DNA of 64,000 nt from Bog-756 sp963833585 (lineage in GTDB: Bacteria > Actinomycetota > Acidimicrobiia > Acidimicrobiales > RAAP-2). The position numbers were made by a program, and so were the translations under genes. Every line of letters starts with the position of its first letter. Positions within the stretch are counted from its first letter, which is position 1. The notes under the pieces are model-generated. The model was not told the origin of the DNA. It searched no databases and saw only the letters and a program-made list of their open reading frames with translations. This document shows positions 26,626 through 35,219 of this stretch, piece after piece. The stretch covers positions 1 to 64,000 of the forward strand of contig CAWHYF010000006.1 in NCBI GenBank assembly GCA_963833585.1, given 5' to 3'.

Positions 26626-27756
26626 TCAGGTGTCGAGGACCGCCGCCGCCACCAGTTCCTCCAGGTAGCGGGTGTCCCACCACGAGAGCTGCAGCTGCTT
26701 GGCCCGGCGGAAGTAGAGCTGGATGTCGAACTCGACGGTGAAGCCGATGCCGCCGAAGATCTGCTGGGCGGTGGCGGTCACGTCCCGGAAGGTCTGGCAG
26801 GCGAAGAGCTTGGCCATCGGGGCCAGCTTGGCCACGTCCCGGCCCTCCGATCGGGCCCAGGCCGCCTCGTGGACCAGCACCTCGGCCCCGTCCACGGCGG
26901 TGACGGCGTCGGCCAGGTAGTGGGCCAGGGCCTGGAAGGCCCCGAGGGGCTTGTCGAACTGCTGGCGGTCCTTGGCGTACTGGACGGTGATGTCCATGGC
27001 GTACTGGGCGCCTCCCACCGCCTGGGCCGCAGCCAGGATGATCCCTTCGACCATCACGGCGTCCCAGGTGGCCCAGCCTGACCCCTCCACCCCGATGCGG
27101 TCGGCGGCGGTCACCCGGACCTGGTCCAAATCCACCCGGTACTGGGCGTCCGAAGCGATGGACATCTGCTGGGTCAGGGTGACACCGGGGGCCCCGGTGT
27201 CCACCAGGAAGAGGTCGACCGCATCGGCGGCGTCGCCGGTGCGGGCCAGGACCACCATCGCGTCGGCCGCACCGGCGAATGCCACGTGGCGCTTGGTGCC
27301 GGACAGCACGAACCCCCCGCCCTCGGCCACGGCGCGGACCTGTACTCCCTTCGACCCGAAGCCGTTCTCCGGTTCCAGCCACGCCGGGGTCAAGATGGCC
27401 TCGCCGGTCACCATCCGGGGGAGCCACTCCTCCTTCTGTTGCCGGCTGCCGGCCCGGGCCAGGGCCCCTCCGCTCAGGATCGAGCTGACGAAATGAGGGG
27501 AGGGGGCCAGTGAGCGCCCGAATTCCTCATAGACCACCACGCTCTCGACGGTCGACATACCCGAGCCGCCGAACTCCTCGGGCAGCTGCAGGCCGATCAG
27601 GTCGAGGTGGCCCAGCTGCTTCCACAGGTCCGGTGAGTACCCGATGGGGTCGTCCTCGAGCTCCCGGACCACGCTCAGCGGACTGGTGGCGGCGCACACC
27701 CCCCGCACCGTCTCGCGCAGCATCTCCTGTTCCGGGCTGAATTGCAGGTCCAACAT
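26626..27756 (-). CDS. Acyl-CoA dehydrogenase
   Basis: 376 residues from ATG 27756 (AGGAG upstream), beginning MLDLQFSPEQEMLRETVRG. The three ACAD domains are present: helical N-domain, beta-domain with PAWLEPENGFGSKGV, and C-domain with the FAD-contacting AVGGAQYAMDITVQY and QQIFGGIGFTVEFDIQLYFR. The catalytic base Glu is not where straight-chain ACADs carry it: GGIGFT ends without the expected YE. This resembles the partner subunits of heterotetrameric ACADs used on steroid or branched acyl chains. It probably pairs with the dehydrogenase at 30285-31466. FAD-dependent alpha,beta-dehydrogenation is the expected reaction. Confidence 0.85.
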   Translation of the reverse strand: MLDLQFSPEQEMLRETVRGVCAATSPLSVVRELEDDPIGYSPDLWKQLGHLDLIGLQLPEEFGGSGMSTVESVVVYEEFGRSLAPSPHFVSSILSGGALARAGSRQQKEEWLPRMVTGEAILTPAWLEPENGFGSKGVQVRAVAEGGGFVLSGTKRHVAFAGAADAMVVLARTGDAADAVDLFLVDTGAPGVTLTQQMSIASDAQYRVDLDQVRVTAADRIGVEGSGWATWDAVMVEGIILAAAQAVGGAQYAMDITVQYAKDRQQFDKPLGAFQALAHYLADAVTAVDGAEVLVHEAAWARSEGRDVAKLAPMAKLFACQTFRDVTATAQQIFGGIGFTVEFDIQLYFRRAKQLQLSWWDTRYLEELVAAAVLDT

Positions 27757-27872
27757 GGTCAGCTCTCCTGTTCGGGTTCTTCGAATCGTGGCGGGCAGGC
27801 CCCGCCGGCCACCGCGCCGGGGGCGAAGCGGTGTCCCGCCGCGGCGGTCGGGAGGAAGGATCAAGGTGCAAC

Positions 27873-28358
27873 TCACGGCTGCCACCGGTCGCCCTTCCGG
27901 TCCCAGGGGTTGTCGTCGTCGGTGGTCGGGAGGGCGACTCGTGCCGCACAGGTGGTCTTGGCGTCGCCGTCCACCGACACCGAGATGTCGATGGCCACCC
28001 AACCGCACCCGGTCCCGTCAACCCCCGTCTCGGTCACGGTGCCCCGGAACACCATGGTGTCACCGGGGAAGATGGAGCCGAGCATCCGGAAGGTCACCCG
28101 CTGGAGGCGCCCGTAGGGTCCGGTCCAGTCGGTGATGAACCGTTCGAACCAGCTGGCCAGGTTGGGTGTGTTGAGGAAGATGTCCCGGGTGCCGTTGCGG
28201 TTGACGGCGAAGTCCTTGTCGTGGTGCATCGGCCGCCAGTCGCGGGCGGCCAGCGCCCCGAGCACCACGGTGGTGGCGGTGACCGGATAGGACAGCTCGG
28301 GAAGCTCCTCGCCCACCGAAACCGAGTCGTGCAACCTTCGGGTCACGGTGGCGCTCAA
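27873..28358 (-). CDS. MaoC-like hydratase
   Basis: 161 residues from a TTG at 28358 (SATVTRRLHDSVSVGEELPE), whose TTGA overlaps the TGA of the preceding gene's expected frame. It is one hot-dog domain with the hydratase motif DWRPMHHDKDFAVN (Asp/His of the MaoC active site) and PNLASWFERFITDW. As sequenced, the reading frame runs uninterrupted from the upstream gene into this one, but only because of an extra C in a 15-bp repeat. The pair presumably hydrates an enoyl-CoA produced by the neighbouring dehydrogenases. Confidence 0.7.
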   Translation of the reverse strand: MSATVTRRLHDSVSVGEELPELSYPVTATTVVLGALAARDWRPMHHDKDFAVNRNGTRDIFLNTPNLASWFERFITDWTGPYGRLQRVTFRMLGSIFPGDTMVFRGTVTETGVDGTGCGWVAIDISVSVDGDAKTTCAARVALPTTDDDNPWDRKGDRWQP

Positions 28359-28973
28359 GACCGGTCCCCCGAGCCCTCGGCGCGGCTGGCGTTCGCCGCG
28401 CCGGTGCCCTCGGCGCCGGTGCCCTCGGCGCCCGGTGCCCTCGGCGCCGGTGGCGTTGGCGCCGCCGGTCCGGCGGTAGCCGAATCCGGTGTAGCTCTCC
28501 ACGGCCACCAGCTCCCCGTGCTGGTTGCGATATTCCACGTCGATGACCCAGAAGCGGCCCGTGCCCAGCCGGGTGGTCTTCTCGTCGCTGACCGACCGCA
28601 GGATCTGACGGGTGACCAGTCGGTCGCCGGGCCGGACCGGCTCATGGAAGATGATGGTGTTGTCGCTCATCACCGCTTCGGGCAGTCCGAGCCCCTCCTT
28701 CAGGTCGAAGTGGGTCTGGAGCGGCAGGCCCTGGGTGGTCCGGTTCGGGGCCCAGTGGTGGGGGCGGAACCACACCGAAACCATGGTGGGCGGGGCGATC
28801 GGCCCCCTCGTCACCTCCTCGGCCACGCGCTCGTCCCAGAACAGGGGGTTGCCATTCTCCACCGACGAACAGGTGGTCCACACGTACCCCTGTTCGACCG
28901 GGAACTCGCCCTGCTCCTCGTACTGCTCCACACCGATGAGGCCGGCGATGTCGGCCTCCTTGATGGCGCTCAC
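28355..28973 (-). CDS. FAS1-like (MaoC N-type) dehydratase, frameshift in C-terminal repeat
   Basis: Starts at GTG 28973, overlapping the CoA-transferase stop by GTGA. The hot-dog domain contains YEEQGEFPVEQGYVWTTC, APPTMVSVWFRPHHW and NTIIFHEPVRPGDRLVTRQI, characteristic of the FAS1-like dehydratase half that partners MaoC proteins. After VESYTGFGYRRTGG the C-terminal tail enters a 15-bp repeat (28400-28460). One unit has an extra C at 28431-28433. Without it the tail reads (AEGTG)n..SRAEGSGDRS and stops at 28355. With it the frame fuses to the next gene. I favour two separate subunits and a sequence error, but a true fusion is possible. Confidence 0.7.
28400..28460 (-). repeat. 15-bp tandem repeat in dehydratase gene
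   Basis: Four units of GCCGGTGCCCTCGGC: 28400-28414, 28415-28429, 28430-28445 (16 bases, one additional C) and 28446-28460 (diverged). On the coding strand they encode AEGTG-type repeats. The irregular third unit shifts the frame. Confidence 0.85.
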
Positions 28974-30244
28974 ACCACCACCCCCTTGTCATGTAGTTGG
29001 GCGATCCGCTCGGCGGTCAGCCCGGCCGCCAGCAGGAGGCGATCGGTGTCGGAGCGGCCGGGATCGCCGGTCACCACCGGGCCGGTGGTCTGGGTCATCC
29101 CGGCCAGCACCGGTCCCACCTGGCGGAACCGGGTCGGTTCGGTACCGTCCGACCGTTCCGTCACCGCGTCCACGATGGCGTGGCGGGCGACATACTGCTC
29201 GTCGTCCACCAGTTCCTCGACGGTGAGCACCGGGGTGACGCAGGTGTCCGCCCCGGCCAGCTCGGCCGCCCATGCGTCCCGTTCCCGGGTGGCGAATGCC
29301 GCCCGGAAGTCGGACCGGATGTCCTCTTGTGCCCCGTCGTCCAGCTGGTGGGCGATCCACCGTTCGCACCCGAGCAGCCGGCACAGGTTGGCGAAGAATT
29401 TGGGCTCGATGGCCCCGACGGCCAGCCAGCCTCCGTCCGCGGCCCGGTAGGTGTCGTAGCAGGCGTACCGGCCGGTGATGATGTTCCGGCCCGGCCCGAC
29501 CGGGGCCCCGGTGGCCAGGTGCTCGTCAACGGCCAGGGAGGTCATCCACAGGACACCGTCGGCGATGGAGACGTCGAGGTGGGTTCCAGGACCCTCCCGG
29601 CCGCGGCCGAGGAGGGCGGCCATCACCGCCAGGGCGGCCTGCAGGCCGCCGCCGGCGGCGTCGGCGATGGTGGCCCCGGGCACCGGCGGTCCGCCATCCC
29701 CCCGGGGCTGGGTGGTGGCCAGGTAGCCCCCCACGGCCAGGTAATTGATGTCGTGGCCGGCCCAACCGGCGTGGGGGCCGTGCTGGCCGTACCCGGTGGT
29801 GGAGCACAGGATGACCCTCGGGTTGACCGCCTGCAGGTCGGCGAAGCCGATGCCCAGGCGATCGATCACGCCGGGTCGGAAGCTCTCCACCACCACGTCG
29901 GCCTTGGCCACGAGGGTCAGGAAGGCGGCCCGCCCCTCGGGGTCCTTCAGGTCGAAGGCGGCGTGCTGGAGGTACCGGGCACCGCTGTAGGCGTAGAACG
30001 GAGGGCGGATGGGCTCGGCGCCCCGCCCCGGCACCGTCCCCACCTTGACCACCGTGGCGCCGTAGTCGGCCAGGACCCGGGTGCACCGGGCGGCGGGACC
30101 CACCGAGGCCAGGTCCAGCACGGTGACGCCGCGCAGCGGTCCGCCGGGCCCACCCGGCGGCGCATGGTCGGAGCCGCCGCCCGACCGCCGCACACCTTCG
30201 CCTGTTGGCGGCGCGGCGGCAGACACGGTGGGCGGTTCGGTCAC
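28970..30244 (-). CDS. Class III (CaiB/BaiF) CoA-transferase
   Basis: 424 residues from a GTG at 30244; the open frame extends further but would overlap the upstream dehydrogenase. The family signatures are GVTVLDLASVGPAARCTRVL, GATVVKVGT and HAAFDLKDPEGRAAF. VVVESFRPGVIDRLGIGF and GYGQHGPHAGWAGHDINYLA follow. The catalytic Asp expected near residue 170 is in GHDINYLAVG. It moves CoA between an acyl-CoA donor and a free acid, and would activate the substrate of this locus. It overlaps the following dehydratase gene by 4 bases, so they are translationally coupled. Confidence 0.85.
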   Translation of the reverse strand: MTEPPTVSAAAPPTGEGVRRSGGGSDHAPPGGPGGPLRGVTVLDLASVGPAARCTRVLADYGATVVKVGTVPGRGAEPIRPPFYAYSGARYLQHAAFDLKDPEGRAAFLTLVAKADVVVESFRPGVIDRLGIGFADLQAVNPRVILCSTTGYGQHGPHAGWAGHDINYLAVGGYLATTQPRGDGGPPVPGATIADAAGGGLQAALAVMAALLGRGREGPGTHLDVSIADGVLWMTSLAVDEHLATGAPVGPGRNIITGRYACYDTYRAADGGWLAVGAIEPKFFANLCRLLGCERWIAHQLDDGAQEDIRSDFRAAFATRERDAWAAELAGADTCVTPVLTVEELVDDEQYVARHAIVDAVTERSDGTEPTRFRQVGPVLAGMTQTTGPVVTGDPGRSDTDRLLLAAGLTAERIAQLHDKGVVV

Positions 30245-30284
30245 GGGTTCGGGGTCGACGTGGGGTTCCGGTCGGGCTGCCGGA

Positions 30285-31466
30285 TCAGAAATTCTTGGGA
30301 AGCCCGAGTTTGCGGCGGGCGATGATGTTCTTCTGGATCTCCGAGGCCCCACCGCCGATGGTGTCGATCACCGTGTACCGGTAGGTCGACTCGGACCGGC
30401 CCTTCATGGGGGCGTCCTCGTCCCGCACCCGCAGCTGGGCGCCGGGACCGCCGATGTCCATCGAGGCGTTGGCCAGGCGCCGGGAGTACTCGGTGGTGAA
30501 CAACTTGTACTCGGAGGCCTCCGAGGTGGGGGGGGCGCCGCCCTGCGAGGAGGCGAACACGAACTTGAGACCCAGCATGCGGGCCACTTCGGCCTGGGTG
30601 TGCAGCTGGGCTATCTGCGACCTGACCACGGCATCGTCCTTCAGCGGCTCGCCGTCCCGGCTGGCCCCCTTCACGTACTCGGTCAACAGATCCAGCCGCT
30701 GGGCGATGGGCGAGTAGGTGAACAGGGTGAACCGCTCGAGATCGAGGGCTTCCGAGATGTACTGAAAGCCCTTGTTGAGCTCACCGACCACGTAGTCGTC
30801 GGGCACGAAGACGTCATCCAGGTACACCTCGTTGGTTCGCTCGTCCCCCATGGTCCAGATGCCCTTGACGGTGATGTTGGGGTGGTCCATCGGCACCAGG
30901 AAGAGCGTGATCCCATGGTGCTTGGGCGCCTCGGGGTCGGTGCGGGCGCCCACCCAGTACCAGTCGGCGAAGTGGGCCGACGTGGTCCAGGTCTTCTGAC
31001 CGTTGAGGCGCCATCCCCCGTCCACCTTGGTCGCCTTCAGCTGCATCGAGGCAGCATCGGACCCGGCGTTGGGCTCGGAGTAGCCGACCGCGAACTCCAC
31101 CTCGTTGCGGAGGATCTTGGGGAGGAACTCCTGCTTGAGCCGCTCGCTCCCGTGGCTGATGATCGTCTTGCCGATGATGCCGACGCCCTTGCCGATCTGA
31201 GGTCCGCCCCGGGCGGCCAGAGCCTCGTTCAGGAGGTACTCGTAGATGCCCTCGCCGTCCTTGCCCCCGTACTCCTCGGGCCAGGTGATGCCCAGCCAGC
31301 CCTGCTCCCCAACCTTGGCCATGAACTGGCGCCGTAGGGGGGTGTCCACGATCTGGGCCATGTTCTCCCGGGTGACGTCGAAGACCTCGGGATCGTCATT
31401 GGCGTCGAGGAACTCCTCGACCTCCTTGATGAAATCGAGCTGCTCGGGAGTGAACTCGAAATCCAT
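30285..31466 (-). CDS. Acyl-CoA dehydrogenase
   Basis: 393 residues starting MDFEFTPEQLDFIKEVEEFL. ACAD features are FAVGYSEPNAGSDAASMQLK (substrate/FAD loop), GGWRLNGQKTWTTSAHFADW and the C-terminal TIGGGASEIQKNIIARRKLG, which contacts FAD/NAD-like phosphate in the family. The last motif and TWTTSA are well conserved, so this is probably the catalytically complete partner of the more divergent dehydrogenase at 26626-27756. It heads the minus-strand operon (dehydrogenase, CoA-transferase, two hot-dog proteins, dehydrogenase) and is divergent from the HMG-CoA-synthase-like gene. Confidence 0.9.
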   Translation of the reverse strand: MDFEFTPEQLDFIKEVEEFLDANDDPEVFDVTRENMAQIVDTPLRRQFMAKVGEQGWLGITWPEEYGGKDGEGIYEYLLNEALAARGGPQIGKGVGIIGKTIISHGSERLKQEFLPKILRNEVEFAVGYSEPNAGSDAASMQLKATKVDGGWRLNGQKTWTTSAHFADWYWVGARTDPEAPKHHGITLFLVPMDHPNITVKGIWTMGDERTNEVYLDDVFVPDDYVVGELNKGFQYISEALDLERFTLFTYSPIAQRLDLLTEYVKGASRDGEPLKDDAVVRSQIAQLHTQAEVARMLGLKFVFASSQGGAPPTSEASEYKLFTTEYSRRLANASMDIGGPGAQLRVRDEDAPMKGRSESTYRYTVIDTIGGGASEIQKNIIARRKLGLPKNF

Positions 31467-31515
31467 GGCGGGCCTCCATCGTCCGGGTGCGGCGGACGCC
31501 GCGGTGGTTTCCTGA

Positions 31516-31526
31516 CTGACCGTCAG
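31516..31526. promoter_or_regulatory. Possible operator in the divergent acyl-CoA promoter region
   Basis: CTGACCGTCAG, 5-bp arms around one base, lies 50 bases upstream of the dehydrogenase ATG at 31466 in the 234-base divergent gap. TGACnGTCA-type palindromes are used by several TetR regulators of fatty-acid genes. No regulator gene is adjacent, so this is only a candidate. Confidence 0.3.
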
Positions 31527-31700
31527 ATACTGTGGACATCATAGGATGAGCGAACAGCCGGGGCCAGCAAGGCCCCTGGCGGCGCCGGACACCCGAGGAA
31601 CCGCGGCACGTCGGACGGGGCCGGAGTCGTCGGGACCCGGGACCTCCCCCGCGTCGCCCGTAGGCCATCCGTCAGCCGAACCGAAGGGACCACCACCGAG

Positions 31701-33134
31701 ATGAGAGGCATCGTCAGCATCGCCGGGTACGTCCCGTATCGGCGCCTGCAGCGGTCAGCAGTGGCCCAGCTGTTCGGCTCCGGGGGCGGGAAGGGGACCC
31801 GGTCGGTGGCCTCCCACGACGAGGACACCACCACCATGGGGGTGGAGGCGGCCCGGCTGGCCCTCCGATCGGCCCCGGGGGCGGCCCCCGACGCGCTGTG
31901 GTTCGCCACCGCGACCCCGGCGTACCTGGACAAGACCAACGCCACCACCGTCCACGCCGCGCTCCGTCAACCGAGCCACGTGGCGGCCTTCGATTTCGGG
32001 GGGGCGCTCCGGTCGGGTACCGGTGCCCTTCGCACCGCGCTCGGCGCGTCCGGTACGGGGACCACTCTCGTGGTCCTGTCCGACCTGCGCGACGGCCTCC
32101 CCACCTCCGCCGACGAGACCTCGGGCGGGGACGGCGCCGCCGCCGTTCTCGTGGCGGACGACGGCCCGGGCAGCCCCGTGATCGCCGAGTACCTCGGCGG
32201 TGCCTCGGTGAGCGACGAGTTCCTGGACCGCTGGCGGACGGTGGGCGACCGTCGGTCCAAGGTGTGGGAGGAGCGCTTCGGTGAGACCCGCTACGTCCCC
32301 CTGGGCACGCAGGCGTGGGAATCGGCCCTGAAGGCGGCGGGGCTCTCCGCCGAGCAGGTGGACCGGGTGGCGGTCACCGGCATGCACGGCCGGGCCGTCA
32401 AAGCCCTGGGCCGCAAGCTCGGGGTCCGGGACGGTGCCCTGGCCGACGATCTCACGGCCACGGTGGGCCAGACCGGCGCCGCCCACCCCGGCCTGGTACT
32501 GGCATCCATGCTCGAGCAGTCCGGGCCGGGAGAGGTCCTGGCGGTCGTGGCGCTGGCCGACGGGGCCGACGCCCTCGTCTTCCGCACCACCGGGATACTC
32601 GAGAACTGGTCGGCCCGGGAGCGGGTGACCGACCAGATCGCCGCCGCCGCCGACCTTCCCTATGGGAAGTTCCTCAGCTGGCGGGGGATGGTGACCCCCG
32701 AGCCGCCCCGGCGCCCCGAGCCCCAACGGGTCTCCTCCACCGCGGCCTGGCGCAACGAGGAGTGGAAGTTCGGATTCGTGGGCTCGAAGGACCGCACCAC
32801 CGAGGTGGTCCATCTGCCGCCCTCCCGCATCTCCATGAAGGGCGGGGCCGTCGACGAGATGGACCCGGTCGATCGGGCCGACACCGAGGCCACCATCGCC
32901 ACCTACACCATTGACCACCTCTCCTACTCGGCCAGCCCCCCCATCGTCTTCGCCGTGCTCGACTTCGACGGCGGCGGGCGCTTCCCACTGGAGTTGACCG
33001 ACGTGGATCCCGCCACCGTCGACATCGGGGACAGGGTCACCATGACCTTCCGCAGGCTCTACACCGCGGACGGCATCCACGACTACTTCTGGAAGGCCAA
33101 GCCGGTCCGGACCGGCGGGCGCACCGCGGACTGA
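31701..33134 (+). CDS. HMG-CoA-synthase-like protein fused to a DUF35 OB-fold
   Basis: 477 residues. Residues 1-320 have the thiolase-superfamily fold of HMG-CoA synthase (ISIAGYVPYRRLQRSAVAQ, DEDTTTMGVEAARLAL, FATATPAYLDKTNATTVHAA). Residues 325-470 are a DUF35 domain ending in an OB-fold (VFAVLDFDGGGRFPLELTD). The nucleophile position reads Leu103 in FGGALRSGTGAL where synthases have Cys, and the DUF35 zinc ribbon has lost its Cys residues (GFVGSKDRTTEVVHLPP). It is therefore unlikely to make HMG-CoA. It may act as acyl-CoA-binding scaffold or lyase partner for the thiolase encoded 64 bases downstream. Confidence 0.75.
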   Translation: MRGIVSIAGYVPYRRLQRSAVAQLFGSGGGKGTRSVASHDEDTTTMGVEAARLALRSAPGAAPDALWFATATPAYLDKTNATTVHAALRQPSHVAAFDFGGALRSGTGALRTALGASGTGTTLVVLSDLRDGLPTSADETSGGDGAAAVLVADDGPGSPVIAEYLGGASVSDEFLDRWRTVGDRRSKVWEERFGETRYVPLGTQAWESALKAAGLSAEQVDRVAVTGMHGRAVKALGRKLGVRDGALADDLTATVGQTGAAHPGLVLASMLEQSGPGEVLAVVALADGADALVFRTTGILENWSARERVTDQIAAAADLPYGKFLSWRGMVTPEPPRRPEPQRVSSTAAWRNEEWKFGFVGSKDRTTEVVHLPPSRISMKGGAVDEMDPVDRADTEATIATYTIDHLSYSASPPIVFAVLDFDGGGRFPLELTDVDPATVDIGDRVTMTFRRLYTADGIHDYFWKAKPVRTGGRTAD

Positions 33135-33198
33135 GCCGGCAGCACGGCTCCGATCTGACACGGCACGGGTCCGATCTGAACGAAGAGGAGACGAGACA

Positions 33199-34389
33199 AT
33201 GGGTTCGCATGGGATCAAGGACCGGGTGGCCATCGTCGGGATGGGATGCACCCGGTTCGCCGAGCACTGGGACAAGAGCCTCGACGACCTGATCATCGAG
33301 GCGTCGCAGGACACCTTTGCCGCGGCCGGGGTGACCAAGGAGGACGTCGACGCCTACTGGTTCGGAACCGCGCAGTCCGGCATGAGCGGCATCTCCCTGG
33401 CCCGCCCGCTGCAGCTCGAGGGCAAGCCGGTCACCCGGGTGGAGAACTACTGCACCACCGGATCCGAGGCGCTGCGTGCCGCCGCCTATGCCGTGGCCTC
33501 GGGGGCCTACGACGTGGCCATGGCGGTGGGGGCGGAGAAGGTGAAGGACTCCGGCTACCAGGGTCTCAACGCCTTTCCCATCCCCGGGGACGGAACCGCC
33601 CGCACGCTCACCGCGGCGGCCATGTTCTCCATGGTGGCCCCGGCCTACGGCAAGAAGTACGGCGTGGGTGAGGACGAGCTGACCGAGGTGCTGGCCCGCA
33701 TCTCGTGGAAGAACCACCGGAACGGGGCCCAGAACCCCCGGGCCCAGTTCCGCAAGGAGGTCTCCACCGAGACCATCTGCGCCTCCCCCCGTGTGGCCGG
33801 TCGCCTCGGGGTGTTCGACTGCGCCGGTGTGGCCGACGGCGCGGCGGCGGCCATCGTGGTCCGGGCCGAGGATGCCCATCGGTACACCGACAAGCCCCTG
33901 TTCATCAAGGCTCTCTCGTTCTCGGCCGGCAGCGGCTCGGGCCTGATCGACCCCGACTACGACTACACCTGGTTCCCCGAGTGCGTCCGCGCCGCCCAGG
34001 ACGCCTACCAGCAAGCCGGAATTGCCGACCCCCGCCACCAGCTGGCGATGGCCGAGGTGCACGACTGCTTCACTCCCACCGAGCTGGTGTTGATGGAAGA
34101 CCTGGGCTTTGCCGAGCGGGGCACGGCGTGGAAGGAGGTCCTGGCCGGCACCTTCGACCGCGACGGCGAACTCCCGGTGAATCCCGACGGCGGGTTGAAG
34201 AGCTTCGGCCACCCGGTGGGGGCGTCGGGTCTCCGGATGTTCTTCGAGACATGGCTCCAGCTGCGGGGTGAGGCCACCCCCGAGCGCCAGATCCACACCG
34301 ACCGGACCCTGGCCCTCACCCACAACCTGGGCGGCTACCCCGGCGAGATGGTCTCGTTCGTCTCCGTGGTCGGCACGGAACTCGGCTGA
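33199..34389 (+). CDS. SCP-x-type thiolase
   Basis: 396 residues with ATG 33199 after GAAGAGGAGACGAGACA. Active-site features are Cys85 in VENYCTTGSEALRAAAYAVA, His in VHDCFTPTELVLME, and GLKSFGHPVGASGLRMFFE near the C-terminus. These define the SCP-x/lipid-transfer branch of thiolases, used for thiolytic or retro-aldol cleavage of steroid and branched side chains, often with a DUF35 partner. The preceding gene supplies a DUF35 domain, so the two probably form a complex. Substrate unknown. Confidence 0.88.
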   Translation: MGSHGIKDRVAIVGMGCTRFAEHWDKSLDDLIIEASQDTFAAAGVTKEDVDAYWFGTAQSGMSGISLARPLQLEGKPVTRVENYCTTGSEALRAAAYAVASGAYDVAMAVGAEKVKDSGYQGLNAFPIPGDGTARTLTAAAMFSMVAPAYGKKYGVGEDELTEVLARISWKNHRNGAQNPRAQFRKEVSTETICASPRVAGRLGVFDCAGVADGAAAAIVVRAEDAHRYTDKPLFIKALSFSAGSGSGLIDPDYDYTWFPECVRAAQDAYQQAGIADPRHQLAMAEVHDCFTPTELVLMEDLGFAERGTAWKEVLAGTFDRDGELPVNPDGGLKSFGHPVGASGLRMFFETWLQLRGEATPERQIHTDRTLALTHNLGGYPGEMVSFVSVVGTELG

Positions 34390-34493
34390 GGCCCGCTCCT
34401 ACCGGGGAGGGTTCGAACCGGGGGCCTCTCGATCAGAGGTGTCCTGGCCGGCGACCCTCGCAGGCCATGAGGGGCACCCGTCGCCGGAGCCGA

Positions 34494-35219
34494 CTACGCC
34501 GTGATCGGAGCGTCGGCCTCCCGCTCGTCCAGAAAGGCCCACCAGGCCTCGGCGCCGCGTCGGGCGGCCTCGGTCACCTCGGACGGATCGGCACCGAGGA
34601 GAGCCAGGGCATCCAGAGCCCAGTCACCGTGGTCGGCCTCCATACCGGCGTGGACGTCCCAGAACTCCGTCCCGCCGGCGTCCATCCCGTACCACTGACG
34701 CAGTCCCTCGCTCTTGGTGCTGGCGATGGCCCCGGCTTGGACCTCGTAGGCGGCCAGCCCGGCCACCGCAGCCACCGGACCGGAAGCCACCAGGTCGGCG
34801 TAGGTGGCCACGAGGGCGTGGGCCGCCGGTCCGGGATGGGCGGACGTCGCAGGCTCGAGGGCGGCGGCGAATCGATCGAAGAGGGCGAGGTGCGGCTCGG
34901 GGCGACCCAGCTCGTCATCGAGGTTCTGGCCGACGGTGGTCGCCGCCTCCGTCTCACCCTGGCTGCACAGCTGCTCCACCACGGCCGCCAGCACCACGGG
35001 CAGGGCCGCCTCGAAGGCCCGGTAGTTGACGGCATACTCCGACAGCTCGCCCGGAGCCAGGGTCCCGGCTTGCCACCGCCGATAGAAGGGATGGCTGAGC
35101 AACTGCCGGCCGTCGAGCGCGGCGGCCATGGCCTCGCCCAGCGGGTGGTCGGAGAGGTCGCTCCCGGACCGGTCGGCAGTGGAGGGGCTCGGGTCGGACT
35201 GCACGAGATCAGTGGTCAT
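34494..35219 (-). CDS. CADD/TenA-like heme-oxygenase-fold diiron protein
   Basis: 241 residues, all helical. Start of the domain is QLLSHPFYRRWQAGTLAPGE. Potential metal ligands have exactly the spacing of chlamydial CADD: Glu103 and His110 in DDELGRPEPH, Glu159 in AAYEVQAG, and His190, Glu194 and His197 in DVHAGMEADH. This supports a heme-oxygenase-like diiron oxidase rather than a TenA thiaminase. Chlamydial CADD makes p-aminobenzoate from its own Tyr; other relatives oxidise fatty acids or amino acids. The neighbouring thiolase gene is convergent. The first 25 residues are variable. Confidence 0.78.
   Translation of the reverse strand: MTTDLVQSDPSPSTADRSGSDLSDHPLGEAMAAALDGRQLLSHPFYRRWQAGTLAPGELSEYAVNYRAFEAALPVVLAAVVEQLCSQGETEAATTVGQNLDDELGRPEPHLALFDRFAAALEPATSAHPGPAAHALVATYADLVASGPVAAVAGLAAYEVQAGAIASTKSEGLRQWYGMDAGGTEFWDVHAGMEADHGDWALDALALLGADPSEVTEAARRGAEAWWAFLDEREADAPITA

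Noticed and set aside
34395..34445. tRNA-like T-loop GGTTCGAACC followed by CTCTCGATCAGAG
   Set aside because: Neither strand gives a paired T stem, a 5-bp anticodon stem or an acceptor stem. At most it is a decayed tRNA fragment.
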